A stretch of 35,103 nucleotides of DNA, from contig CANOHT010000028.1 in NCBI GenBank assembly GCA_947565865.1, positions 1 to 35,103 on the forward strand. The letters run 5' to 3'. Origin of the DNA: an uncultured Clostridia bacterium (GTDB lineage: Bacteria; Bacillota; Clostridia; Christensenellales; Aristaeellaceae). Below, piece by piece: positions 8,490 to 16,651 of the stretch. Position 1 is the first letter of the stretch; each line of letters opens with the position of its first letter. Both the position numbers and the translations under genes were made by a program. The notes beneath the pieces are model-generated. The model searched no databases, had not been told where the DNA came from, and was given only the letters and a program-made list of their open reading frames with translations.

Positions 8490-10094
8490 TTATTTGACGT
8501 TTTCGGCGTACCAGGCGGTGACTTCCTGGGTCAGCTCGTTGCCGCCAGCGGCGTACCAGTCGGCCACATACTGGTCAAAGCGGGCGTCCACCTGGTCGGG
8601 CTCGCCCATGATGATCTCATGGGTCGCCACGTCGGTCACTTGGTTGACCATAGGCCACAGCTCGGACATGACGGCGGTGGTGGGGCCGTTGAAGTCGCTG
8701 TAACGGAAGTTCAGCTGATAGTCGTCCTTGAGGATGTGGAACACCGCGATGTCCGTTTCGGCCTGCCAAGCAGCCTGGCGATTGCCGTTTTCCAGAGCCT
8801 TGCGGTAGTTGCTGTACATAACCAGCTGCTCCTCGTTCAGGCCGGAGGCGTCGCCGGTCTCGATGGCCTGCTTCACGGCCGCGGCCTTTTCCACGTTCTT
8901 GTAGGGCGGGTCAAAGAAGATGGGGCTGTAATACTTCACGTCGGCGTCATAGCCGGAATCCTTGCTGTACAGGGCGCGGTATTCGGCGGCGTACTGGCCC
9001 TGCCACATTTCCTGCCACAGGTTGATGGCCTTCACCGCCGCTTCGGGATGCTCGTAGCCGTTGCGAACAACCAGAAAGCGGTAGGTGGTGTCCAGCGCGC
9101 GGGGCTGATAGGAGCCGTCCGCCCGGGCGATGATGGGATAGGCCTGCCATTCAGCCTCGATTTGGTTGCCCATGCTCATGTTCAGCATCCAGTAGATGGC
9201 CCAGAAGGAGCCGGGGTAGATGCCGCACTTGCCCTGGGCGATGTCGTTGGCCATGGAGTTGATGTCCTTGACGGCGAACTCCTTGTCGATGCCGCCAGCA
9301 TGGTACAGACGGTTGACGATGCGCAGCATCTCCTTGTATTCGTCCTTGATGTTGGCATATTCAAGGACGCCGTCCTCCTTGCTCATCCAGATGCCCCGGT
9401 AGGCGCCCAGGGGATGGCCGATCAGCTCGGCGATGTAGTTCAAGCCGGCGTCGGTGGCGATGCCGAAGGTGTCGTCCACGCCGTTGCCGTCGGGATCCTG
9501 CGTGGCAAAGGCAATAGCCATGTCAACCAGGTCAGCCAGGGTCTTGGGGGCCTCCAGGTTCAGGGCTTCCATCCAGTCCTTGCGGATGTACATAACGGTG
9601 ATCTCATCGGAGAAGTCGTTGGGCAGGGGCAGGGCCCAGATACGGCCGTTGATGGTCACGGGCTGGAAGGCCACGCCGTTCTGGAATTCCAGCACCTCGC
9701 GGGCGCTGTCGCTGATGTACCGCTCATACACGTCCGTCAGATCAGCAATCTGGCCGAATTCAGCCATGTTGGCTACCTGGCCCTTGGAGGCTACAAACAT
9801 ATCCGGCAGGGTGTTGGCGTTGATGGCCAGGTTCAGCTGCTCGCTGTACTTGGTGCTGTCAATGAGCCACTTGGCCTGGAAATCGATGTTCAGGTAGTCG
9901 CGGAAGAACTTCTCCACCACGTTCTCGTCCTGGGTCTCGCCGTTGAAGAAGGGTACGTTGGGGTCGTCGGACATCATCATCTGGACCACCACGGTATCGG
10001 CATAGGGGGTCAGCGGACCGTCCTCCTCAGCCCTGGCGAAGGGAACCGATAGAAGCATGCACATTGCCAGAAGCGTCGCGAGCAGTCGTTTCAT
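8490..10094 (-). CDS. Extracellular sugar-binding protein of the ABC importer
   Basis: 534 residues from ATG 10094, preceded by AAAGGAGGT at 7 bases; a longer frame upstream lacks a ribosome site. A signal peptide MKRLLATLLAMCMLLSVPF ends at ARA/EE, a type I cleavage site; there is no lipobox Cys. The mature protein (LNIDFQAKW, GKCGIYPGSFWAIYW, DPDGNGVDDTFGI) fits the large family 1 binding proteins (LipO/YtcQ type) that serve LplB/LplC permeases. DPDGNGVDD resembles a calcium-binding loop seen in that family. Being first in the operon and followed by a stabilising hairpin fits a highly expressed binding protein. Likely ligand: arabinan or arabinoxylan oligosaccharides, inferred from the downstream enzymes. 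Confidence 0.9.
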   Translation of the reverse strand: MKRLLATLLAMCMLLSVPFARAEEDGPLTPYADTVVVQMMMSDDPNVPFFNGETQDENVVEKFFRDYLNIDFQAKWLIDSTKYSEQLNLAINANTLPDMFVASKGQVANMAEFGQIADLTDVYERYISDSAREVLEFQNGVAFQPVTINGRIWALPLPNDFSDEITVMYIRKDWMEALNLEAPKTLADLVDMAIAFATQDPDGNGVDDTFGIATDAGLNYIAELIGHPLGAYRGIWMSKEDGVLEYANIKDEYKEMLRIVNRLYHAGGIDKEFAVKDINSMANDIAQGKCGIYPGSFWAIYWMLNMSMGNQIEAEWQAYPIIARADGSYQPRALDTTYRFLVVRNGYEHPEAAVKAINLWQEMWQGQYAAEYRALYSKDSGYDADVKYYSPIFFDPPYKNVEKAAAVKQAIETGDASGLNEEQLVMYSNYRKALENGNRQAAWQAETDIAVFHILKDDYQLNFRYSDFNGPTTAVMSELWPMVNQVTDVATHEIIMGEPDQVDARFDQYVADWYAAGGNELTQEVTAWYAENVK

Positions 10095-10142
10095 TGGGGA
10101 TACCTCCTTTATGGTTGCAAACTTCATTGCAATTCTGGCTTT

Positions 10143-10172
10143 ATTATAGTCATATACCACATGATGATAAAG
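10143..10172 (-). promoter_or_regulatory. Promoter of the arabinose-polymer operon
   Basis: Minus strand: -10 TATAAT (10143-10148) with a weak -35 TTTATC 17 bases upstream (about 10166-10171). The weak -35 is what an AraC-activated promoter often shows. It lies just after the araC-type terminator. Confidence 0.55.
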
Positions 10173-10220
10173 AAAAAAAGCACAATGGAATGGACATTTT
10201 CTTTCCTATTTCATCGTGCT
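10172..10220 (-). terminator. Intrinsic terminator of the AraC-family gene
   Basis: 13-base arms at 10208-10220 and 10179-10191 (12 pairs including one G-U, one mismatch), followed on the minus strand by seven U. It separates the regulator gene from the operon it probably controls. Confidence 0.8.
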
Positions 10221-10244
10221 TGTTTTTCATAGCTGGGGTGGAAA

Positions 10245-11024
10245 CTAATTCATATACTCCGTGGGCGTCTTGCCCATGATGGACAAAAAGGCACGGTTGA
10301 AGCTGCGGATGTTCTGAAAGCCGGAATTCATGGCGACATCCGCCATGCGCACGGAGGCGTCATGCATCAAATGGCAGGCATATTCCACCCGGTACTGGTT
10401 GACAAACTGGCGGAAGTTGATTCCGACAGCCTGGTGAAAGTACCGGGACAGGTAGTTTTCATCATAGCCGATGGCGCGGCTGGCGCTGTTGAGAGAGATG
10501 TTGTCACGATAATTTTCCTCCACATAGAGGAGAAGCTTGTTAAGCAGATCATCATGCCGGATGGGCGTTTCCAGCAGGGAGGCGCATTGCAGATACCGGG
10601 CGCAGATGGCGTAAAAGGAAGCCTTCAGCGTGAGCTTGTCGGGCAGCATGGGGCTCAGGTAGCAGCTTTCCAGGTAGGCGGACAGTCCGGGGCCGCAGGG
10701 AAACACGCACCGCTGGCTAATCATGCCCTTGATCTGCATCGTGAAGGCATTGACAAAGCTGGGCGAAAAGGTGCAGATCAGCGTTTTTGACGCGGCGGCC
10801 GTGCGGAAGGCGTGCCTCTGGTTCGACAGAATCAGCGCCATTTCCCCCACATAGGCGGTCTCGCCGCCAAATTCCGTGATGATTTCGATCTCGCCCTCAA
10901 GCACCAGGATAAATTCCAAATCGCGGTGGATGTGCATGGGAAAGGTGAAGTTGGTATATAGGTCCATCCTGACCCGATCCAGCTGAACGGAGTTTTCCGA
11001 TTGATACATGAGCGTGTTCGTCAT
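10245..11024 (-). CDS. AraC-family transcriptional regulator with N-terminal cupin sensor
   Basis: 259 residues. The N-terminal cupin-like sensor (MHIHRDLEFILVLEGEIEI near 30) precedes a C-terminal double helix-turn-helix: first helix pair INSASRAIGYDENYLSRYF-like segment near 180, second RMADVAMNSGFQNIRSFNRA near 228, ending with the diagnostic MGKTPTEYMN. It sits directly upstream of the arabinose-polymer operon in the same direction, separated by a terminator, and is the likely activator responding to a sugar. RBS AGGAGA is 9 bases before ATG 11024. Confidence 0.93.
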   Translation of the reverse strand: MTNTLMYQSENSVQLDRVRMDLYTNFTFPMHIHRDLEFILVLEGEIEIITEFGGETAYVGEMALILSNQRHAFRTAAASKTLICTFSPSFVNAFTMQIKGMISQRCVFPCGPGLSAYLESCYLSPMLPDKLTLKASFYAICARYLQCASLLETPIRHDDLLNKLLLYVEENYRDNISLNSASRAIGYDENYLSRYFHQAVGINFRQFVNQYRVEYACHLMHDASVRMADVAMNSGFQNIRSFNRAFLSIMGKTPTEYMN

Positions 11025-11060
11025 CCGAAGCGTATCTCCTTTCCGCTCCCCGCATGCTGT

Positions 11061-11098
11061 ATCAATTGATTATATCACGCCTTCAGCTGGGTTTTCAA
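11061..11098 (-). promoter_or_regulatory. Promoter of the AraC-family gene with start-site palindrome
   Basis: Minus strand: -35 TTGAAA (11093-11098), 18-base spacer, -10 TATAAT (11069-11074). The palindrome ATCAATTGAT (11061-11070) overlaps the -10 edge and the probable start site. Confidence 0.7.
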
Positions 11099-11119
11099 GG
11101 TTAATCCCCGGGAAGTGCC

Positions 11120-11141
11120 GTCAGGCATGGCTCGGCCTGAC
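11120..11141 (+). promoter_or_regulatory. Hairpin upstream of the leader peptide
   Basis: GTCAGGC, 8-base loop, GCCTGAC: a perfect 7-bp stem ending 4 bases before the ribosome site of the 20-residue leader reading frame. It may be part of a leader control element or simply an incidental stem. Confidence 0.4.
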
Positions 11142-11157
11142 CACAAAGGAATTGTAT

Positions 11158-11220
11158 ATGGAAAAGGAAAAGCGTCGGCTCATGTCGAATATTCGTAACA
11201 ATTGTAAAAAAAGGACGTGA
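11158..11220 (+). CDS. Possible 20-residue basic leader peptide
   Basis: ATG 11158 to TGA 11220, encoding MEKEKRRLMSNIRNNCKKRT, rich in Lys and Arg. AAAGGA lies 7 bases before the ATG, a better ribosome site than that of many genes here. It ends 4 bases before the TTG start of the secreted peptidase, so translation of the two could be coupled. Alternatively the stretch is non-coding 5' leader; no homologue is recognised. Confidence 0.35.
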   Translation: MEKEKRRLMSNIRNNCKKRT

Positions 11221-11224
11221 TTCC

Positions 11225-12229
11225 TTGCGCCGATGGCTGAGCCTTCTTTGCCTTTGCCTGCTGGCGGCTGTCCCCGCCGCGCGGGCAGAAAGCCAGCCTG
11301 CCGCCATTTCCCAGCGCGACCTCCGCTTTCACACCAGCGAATACCGCTATGGCGACCGCGCATTTAAGGAAAATGGCTGCGGGCCCGCATCGCTGACCAA
11401 CGCGCTGCTGGCGTCTTTGCGCATCACCGATGAGGATCAGGCGGCGGCGCTGCTGCTGGACATGATGCGCCTGCTTTGCGCGCCGGAGGATAACAGCATG
11501 GTCAAGCTGCAGCTGTACCGCCTGGGCTATCTGTCGGATCTTCTCCACGCGCCAGACCGCTACGGCACAAGCTATCCCGCCCTGCGGCAGACGCTTCATG
11601 CCTGGGGCGGGGAATTGACATGGACGCAGCAGCGCATCACGCCGGAGGATGTGTCCTCGTTGCTGGATACATCCTGTTCGGCGCCGCGGCTGGTGCTGGG
11701 TACGCTGTCCAAGACGGATCGCTGGCGCACATTGTGCGAGATGGCCGACCTCCTGGAGCGGGCGGGCTATGGTGACGCGCGCATCGTGGTGGGTCATCTG
11801 GCGGCGGGTACGGAGGATACCCAGGGCCCCTTCCGTTCCGGCAAAGTGGGGCATTATGTCTGCCTGAGCATCGCGCCCGGAGAATTTTGCCGGACAAGCG
11901 CCTTTGAAGTGCTGGACTCCCAGCCCCGGGCGCTGGATGGCGAGGAAGCCGGGGCGGGCACGCCCTACAAGCGGCTCTATGGCTTTACCGGAGGTTCCGA
12001 CGCACGATATGATTTGCGGGCCTTCCGCAACAGCTTTGCCGTGGAGCGCCTTCAGCCGGCCATGGTGCGCATAACGCCAACGGGCGAAACCAACGACGCG
12101 CTTATCTGTCTGCTGGCGGATGAGGAACGCTCCCGGGAACAGCGGCTGGAAGACTGGGCTGCGCTGCTGGAGCCGGTTCTGTTTTATGGCGACGGCTGTC
12201 TGTTCCTGTCCCTGCCGCCCACCGTATGA
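11225..12229 (+). CDS. Secreted C39-like papain-fold cysteine peptidase
   Basis: 334 residues with a TTG start at 11225, chosen because it gives a complete signal peptide (MRRWLSLLCLCLLAAVPAA, cleaved at ARA/ES) and follows AAGGACG; no ATG lies in a suitable place. The mature part shows a C39-like catalytic set: Cys52 in NGCGPASLTNALL, His210 in GKVGHYVCL and Asp231 in FEVLDSQPR. Between them is an insertion-rich helical segment. Such proteins cleave peptides outside the cell or in the envelope; a true bacteriocin-processing role is not supported, as there is no ABC exporter or precursor gene. It stands alone, converging on the ABC-F operon. Confidence 0.7.
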   Translation: MRRWLSLLCLCLLAAVPAARAESQPAAISQRDLRFHTSEYRYGDRAFKENGCGPASLTNALLASLRITDEDQAAALLLDMMRLLCAPEDNSMVKLQLYRLGYLSDLLHAPDRYGTSYPALRQTLHAWGGELTWTQQRITPEDVSSLLDTSCSAPRLVLGTLSKTDRWRTLCEMADLLERAGYGDARIVVGHLAAGTEDTQGPFRSGKVGHYVCLSIAPGEFCRTSAFEVLDSQPRALDGEEAGAGTPYKRLYGFTGGSDARYDLRAFRNSFAVERLQPAMVRITPTGETNDALICLLADEERSREQRLEDWAALLEPVLFYGDGCLFLSLPPTV

Positions 12230-12238
12230 ACCATACAA

Positions 12239-12282
12239 AAAGGACTGCCTATGGCAGTAAGCCTGTCAGGCAGTCCTTTTTT
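12239..12282. terminator. Bidirectional intrinsic terminator
   Basis: Stem AAAGGACTGCC (12239-12249) with GGCAGTCCTTT (12269-12279), preceded by an A-run and followed by a T-run. It serves both the C39-like gene (plus) and the long operon ending with ABC-F (minus). Confidence 0.9.
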
Positions 12283-12288
12283 GCTGCG

Positions 12289-14196
12289 TTATGCCTCGCT
12301 TTCCAGCGCCTCCCAGGCGCGGTACAGGCGGTCGATTTCTTCCTTCTTCCGCTGGTATTCCCGGGCCAGCTCAGCGGCCTTTTCCGCGTCCTGATAGGTT
12401 TCGGGGGCGGCCAGCCGGGCTTCCAGGTCGGCGGCCTCTTCCTCGGCCTTCAGCACGCTTTCCTCAGCCTTTTGCAGAGCCAGCCTGCGTTCCTTCAGGC
12501 GCTTTTCCTCCTCGCGGGAGCGTCGCTTTTCCTTTTCCAGAGCGGTACGGGTGAGGGCGGGAGCGTCGCCGTCAGGCTCCTGCTCCCGGTTAATCTTCTC
12601 GAAATAGTCGTCGTAATTGCCCAGGTATTCCTTCACGCCGCCGGTCTCCAGCACACAGACCTTCTCGGCAAAGCGGTTGATGAAATATCGGTCATGGCTG
12701 ATGGCCAGGATAGTGCCCGGAAACTCCGCCAGGGCGCTTTCCAGCACCTCCCGGGAGTCCATGTCCAGGTGATTGGTGGGCTCGTCCAGAAGCAGCAGGT
12801 TGTCCTTGCGAAGCATCAGCTTGGTCAGGGCCACACGGCCCTTCTCGCCGCCGGAAAGGGTGCTGACGGGCATCAGCACCTCGTCCCCGGTGAAGAGGAA
12901 CAGTCCCAGCGCGCCCCGCACCTCGCTTTGCTCCAGGCGGTGGAAGTCATCCCACACCTCATCCAGCACGGTCTTGCTGTCGTGAAGGTGCGCCTGGTGC
13001 TGGTCATAATAGCCGATGTCCACGCCGCTGCCCAGGCGGATGGTGCCGCCGTCGGGCTTCATCTCTCCGATGAGGCACTTGAGCAGGGTGGACTTGCCCA
13101 CGCCGTTGTCACCGATGAGGGCCACGCGGTCCCCCGCCCGCAGGTGCAGCTTCACATGGTCAAAAAGGGTGCGGCCGTCAAAGCCCTTCGACAGCTCCTC
13201 CGCCATCAGCACATCCTCGCCGGTGCGGCGGCGAATATCAAAGCGGAAATGGATGGCACTTTCATCCTGAGGCTTTTCCAGGCGCTCCAGCTTTTCCAGG
13301 CGCTTCTCCCGGCTTTCGGCGGCCTTGATGGACTTCTCCCGGTTGAACTGCCGATACCTGGCGATAATGGCTTCCTGCCGGGCGATCTCCTTTTGCTGCA
13401 GCTCATAGGCCTTCATGCGGATTTCAAAGCGCTCCGCCCGCTGGGCCATGTAGCCGGTGTAGTTGCCGTCATAGCATTCCGTGGCGCCCAGGAGCAGCTC
13501 GCAGACCCGGTCGCACACATGATCCATGAAATAGCGGTCATGGCTGATGAGCAGCACCGCGCCCTTGTAGGCCCGCAGGTAGTTTTCCAGCCAGGCGATG
13601 GATTTGAGATCAAGATGGTTGGTAGGCTCGTCCAGGAGCAGCAGGTCAGGCTCGGTGAGCAGCATCCGCCCCAGGCACAACCGGGTGCGTTCGCCGCCGG
13701 AGAGCAGGGAAGCCAGCTGGCCCTGCTGCTCCTTGCGGAAGCCCAGACCCGCCAGCACACCCTGAACCGTGGAGCGCCAGCCGTAGCCGTTGGCCCGCTC
13801 AAAGTCCCGGGTCAGCTGGTCGTACTGACTGCCCAGGCGATGGAGCATGTCCTCGTCCTGGGCGCATTCGGCCATTTGGACTTCCAGCGCCCGCAGCTGC
13901 TCTTCCATGCGAACCACCGGCTCGAAGACGCTTTCCAGCTCCTCCAGAACGGTTCGGCCTTCACCGACCTCACCCTGCTGGGCCAGATAGCCCAGCTTGA
14001 GGCCCTTCTGCATGGTCATCACGCCGCCGTCCGAGGATTCAAGCCCCGCGATGATCTTCATCAGCGTGGACTTGCCGCAGCCGTTGACGCCCACCAGCGC
14101 CATCCGCTGGCCATCCTGGAGCACCAGGGAGGCATCACGAAGCACCTCGTTGGCGCCAAAGCTCTTTTGAATCCCTTGAAGGGAAAGTAAAATCAT
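12289..14196 (-). CDS. ABC-F family ATPase (ribosome-associated)
   Basis: 635 residues with two ABC domains and no membrane segment. First domain: Walker A GVNGCGKST near 37, signature LSGGERTRL near 165, Walker B LLLLDEPTNHLD. A linker rich in charged helices (about 235-315) follows. Second domain: GDNGVGKST near 358, LSGGEKGRVAL near 445, again LLLLDEPTNHLD. The last 100 residues form a charged coiled coil (KEKRRSREEEKRLKERR onward), as in YdiF/Uup-type members. ABC-F proteins bind the ribosomal E site and relieve stalling or displace antibiotics; no specific resistance class can be assigned. Last gene of the parAB string, 41 bases after the CPBP gene, with AGGTGG before ATG 14196. Confidence 0.93.
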   Translation of the reverse strand: MILLSLQGIQKSFGANEVLRDASLVLQDGQRMALVGVNGCGKSTLMKIIAGLESSDGGVMTMQKGLKLGYLAQQGEVGEGRTVLEELESVFEPVVRMEEQLRALEVQMAECAQDEDMLHRLGSQYDQLTRDFERANGYGWRSTVQGVLAGLGFRKEQQGQLASLLSGGERTRLCLGRMLLTEPDLLLLDEPTNHLDLKSIAWLENYLRAYKGAVLLISHDRYFMDHVCDRVCELLLGATECYDGNYTGYMAQRAERFEIRMKAYELQQKEIARQEAIIARYRQFNREKSIKAAESREKRLEKLERLEKPQDESAIHFRFDIRRRTGEDVLMAEELSKGFDGRTLFDHVKLHLRAGDRVALIGDNGVGKSTLLKCLIGEMKPDGGTIRLGSGVDIGYYDQHQAHLHDSKTVLDEVWDDFHRLEQSEVRGALGLFLFTGDEVLMPVSTLSGGEKGRVALTKLMLRKDNLLLLDEPTNHLDMDSREVLESALAEFPGTILAISHDRYFINRFAEKVCVLETGGVKEYLGNYDDYFEKINREQEPDGDAPALTRTALEKEKRRSREEEKRLKERRLALQKAEESVLKAEEEAADLEARLAAPETYQDAEKAAELAREYQRKKEEIDRLYRAWEALESEA

Positions 14197-14237
14197 GGTT
14201 TCACCACCTGTATGATCCGGCAGGCCGCCGGGTTGAC

Positions 14238-15080
14238 TTATGATAAAAGATCAGGCAGGTACAGGGTTGTGGAGGCCAGTAGCAGCAGTGCGCACAGCAG
14301 GCGATCCCGCCGGGCCATTCGCTGACTGCTGCCGTACCAGGAGATGCCGCCGGCCACCGCCAGGGCCCAGGATGCCAGCAGGATGCCCAGGGCCAGCGAG
14401 AGCGTCGGGCTCCCGCTCCACCCGGCAAGAAGCAGCGCGGCGGCGTTGTAGCCCAGATGAAAGCTGACGCTGAAGCGCAGGTATCCCCAGCGCATCATGC
14501 ACAGGGTGCAAAAAAGGCTTGCCGCCAGATGGGCCGGCAGTCCCGCCAGGGAGCCGTGCATCAGCGCGAACAGCGCGGTGGACAGGCCCGCGGCCGCCCA
14601 GGGCGCCGCTCGCTCGCTGAGGGCCGTTAGTAACCCGCCCCGGAAGAACGCTTCCTCCGCGGCCGCCGGGACAACCACCAGCGCCAGCACGGCCAGGAGC
14701 CACTGCGCGCCGTTGGCGGGCATCAGCATGCGGGAAAGCTCAAGTCCCAGCCACTGCGCCCAGCGGGCGGTTACGGTCATCAAAGCGCCTTGGGCGACGA
14801 CGCCCATGAGGAAAGCGCCTGCGCAGGGCGCCAGCCACCGCTGTGCCGGCGGATAGACGGGGCTTTTCCAGGGGCGGAGCAGCAGCGCCGGAAGGCCCCA
14901 GGCCAGCAGCTCCCGCAGGGAAAGCAGCGCATAATACAGCGCCGGATCTTCCCGGACGGGCAGGAATTCCATCAGCCAACTCAGGGGCGTTCGCAGCAGC
15001 AGCGCCAAAAGGGCTGTCAGCATGGCCCAGCGTATCTTGGAGGAGGTCATCCCGGCCCGAAGATGCTGTGTCGATAACAT
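14238..15080 (-). CDS. CPBP-family intramembrane metalloprotease (Abi/CAAX protease-like)
   Basis: 280 residues, seven or so hydrophobic helices. The CPBP motifs are all present: EEAFFRG near 162 (EExxxR), FALMHG near 190 (FxxxxH), and SFHLGYNAAAL near 227 (HxxxN), which hold the metal and catalytic groups. Bacterial members cleave within the membrane; roles include bacteriocin self-immunity and processing of surface-protein anchors. Its ATG shares one base with the stop of the WalJ-like gene (TGATG), so the two are translationally linked. A second start, at Met11, is possible. Confidence 0.88.
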   Translation of the reverse strand: MLSTQHLRAGMTSSKIRWAMLTALLALLLRTPLSWLMEFLPVREDPALYYALLSLRELLAWGLPALLLRPWKSPVYPPAQRWLAPCAGAFLMGVVAQGALMTVTARWAQWLGLELSRMLMPANGAQWLLAVLALVVVPAAAEEAFFRGGLLTALSERAAPWAAAGLSTALFALMHGSLAGLPAHLAASLFCTLCMMRWGYLRFSVSFHLGYNAAALLLAGWSGSPTLSLALGILLASWALAVAGGISWYGSSQRMARRDRLLCALLLLASTTLYLPDLLS

Positions 15081-15889
15081 CAGGCGCCTTCCTTCAGGGT
15101 GTATACGCCACCCACCCGGTCGCGCCAGGCCAGGTCGATGGACAATTCCCTGCCCAACCGGATCCCCGCTTCCTCCACCCGGTTTTCGCTGACGGAAAGC
15201 GCCAGCTCCGGCGTGTTGTTTTCGCCGCTCAGGTGTCCCAGGATGATGTGATGGACGCCCGTTTCCGTTAATTGGAGGATGGCCTGGGCGCAGGCCTCGT
15301 TGCTCAAATGGCCTTTATTGCCCAGGATGCGGCGCTTGAGCTGGGCGGAATAGCTGCGGTTCTGCATCAGCATATCCGGGTCATGGTTGCTTTCCAGCAG
15401 CACCAGGGAGCTGCCGCTGATGGCGCTGAGGATGTCGGGCGTGAAGTGTCCCAGGTCGGTGGCGGTGGCGATGCTGACGCCGGCGCCCCACAGACGATAG
15501 CCCACAGGCTCCGCTGCGTCATGGGGGATGGCAAAGGGCGCCACCCCAACGTCGCCCAGGTAGAAATCATGCCGCTTGTCGAAGGCGCGCCGCAGCCCCG
15601 GCGGGATTTCGCCCACTTTGCCGTCCATAGCCCGCCAGGTGCCCTCGGTGGCGTAGACGGGGATGCCGAAGCGCCGGCAAAGCACGCCCGCCCCGGCGAT
15701 GTGGTCGCTGTGCTCATGGGTAATGAGGATTCCTTGCAGGGTGGAGGGATCAACGCCGATCAATTCCAGCGCGGTGGTAATGGTTCTGCCGGGCTTGCCC
15801 GCGTCAATCAGCAGCCGTGTCTGGCCGTTTTCTACGAACAGGCAGTTGCCGCTGGAGCCGGAATAAAGGGGACAAAAGATCATGGCCAT
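15080..15889 (-). CDS. walJ: Metallo-beta-lactamase-fold hydrolase, YycJ/WalJ-like
   Basis: 269 residues. The opening FCPLYSGSSGNCLFVENG and LLIDAGKPGRTI are hallmarks of YycJ/WalJ proteins, followed by the zinc motif THEHSDHIAG near 55 (HxHxDH), Asp in TATDLGHF near 155 and the last His in IILGHLSGENNTP near 217. In Bacillus and Streptococcus WalJ accompanies the WalRK cell-wall kinase genes and is a probable exonuclease coordinating division with replication; here it stands with parAB and envelope genes instead. Starts 11 bases after the licD-like gene with AAGGACG upstream. Confidence 0.85.
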   Translation of the reverse strand: MAMIFCPLYSGSSGNCLFVENGQTRLLIDAGKPGRTITTALELIGVDPSTLQGILITHEHSDHIAGAGVLCRRFGIPVYATEGTWRAMDGKVGEIPPGLRRAFDKRHDFYLGDVGVAPFAIPHDAAEPVGYRLWGAGVSIATATDLGHFTPDILSAISGSSLVLLESNHDPDMLMQNRSYSAQLKRRILGNKGHLSNEACAQAILQLTETGVHHIILGHLSGENNTPELALSVSENRVEEAGIRLGRELSIDLAWRDRVGGVYTLKEGA

Positions 15890-15900
15890 GCGTTTCGTCC

Positions 15901-16647
15901 TTATACGTCAAGATGCTTGGCCACCCGCTCGCTTTCGGGGGGCGGCGTCATGTAATCCGGGCCGAAGAGGATGGTCAGCACCTCGTCGTATTTCGCCGGG
16001 ATCAGGCAGGGAATGCCCTCGAAGGGGACAGTGATCTTTTCCGCGAACTGCTCGGGATGCCAGATGTGCATCATCAACTCAAACGCGCCGTTGGACATGC
16101 AAAGATCGTCCCCGTCCTTGATTTGGGTGGAAAGCCGCTCATACCGCCGGGTCTTCCACCGGGTGGTAAAGGGCAGGCCCATCACATGGGTGACGAAGAG
16201 CAAAGCCTTGTTCTTCAGGCTGAAGCGGCTGTAATCGACGTTGCGCTTGAGCATTCCCTGGAGGATATGCAGCCGCAGAAACCAGGTCTTGCGCCGCGGC
16301 CCCTCCGGCGGCACAGGGTCCAGGATGAAAAAATCCGTGAAGGCCGCGGCCTTCTCCGGGTCGCGGTTCATCACCCGGGGAGTCCAGGTGTTCAGGTAGG
16401 TCAGCTCAAAGCGGCGGTCGCACTCCCGGGGATAGATTTCCCGGAAGCGGGTGAACTCCGCGCGGGTCATCAGCAGGTCGATATCGTCATCCCAGGGGAT
16501 GAAGCCCTGATGGCGTACCGCGCCCAGCAGGGAACCGCACATCAGGTTGTACTGGATGCCGTGCCGGTCGCACACCGCCACGATGTCCCGCAGCTGGCAG
16601 AGCAGCTCTTCATGAATCTCGGCCAGGGACAGCTTCGTTTCTTCCAT
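15901..16647 (-). CDS. LicD-family phosphotransferase
   Basis: 248 residues. The LicD signature is complete near residues 34-60: YNLMCGSLLGAVRHQGFIPW followed by DDDIDLLM, where the Asp residues bind metal. LicD proteins belong to the nucleotidyltransferase superfamily and attach phosphocholine or similar phospho-groups to teichoic acids and surface glycans. No signal peptide or membrane helix, so cytoplasmic face. No licA/licB/licC choline genes are visible, so the group transferred is unknown. It lies 4 bases after the transketolase C-terminal gene, inside an operon with an undecaprenyl-phosphate sugar transferase. Confidence 0.88.
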   Translation of the reverse strand: MEETKLSLAEIHEELLCQLRDIVAVCDRHGIQYNLMCGSLLGAVRHQGFIPWDDDIDLLMTRAEFTRFREIYPRECDRRFELTYLNTWTPRVMNRDPEKAAAFTDFFILDPVPPEGPRRKTWFLRLHILQGMLKRNVDYSRFSLKNKALLFVTHVMGLPFTTRWKTRRYERLSTQIKDGDDLCMSNGAFELMMHIWHPEQFAEKITVPFEGIPCLIPAKYDEVLTILFGPDYMTPPPESERVAKHLDV

Positions 16648-16651
16648 TGTG

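Noticed and set aside
11225..12229. C39-like gene as a bacteriocin exporter/processing peptidase
   Set aside because: It has a signal peptide, no ABC or membrane domain, and no precursor peptide with a double-Gly leader nearby.
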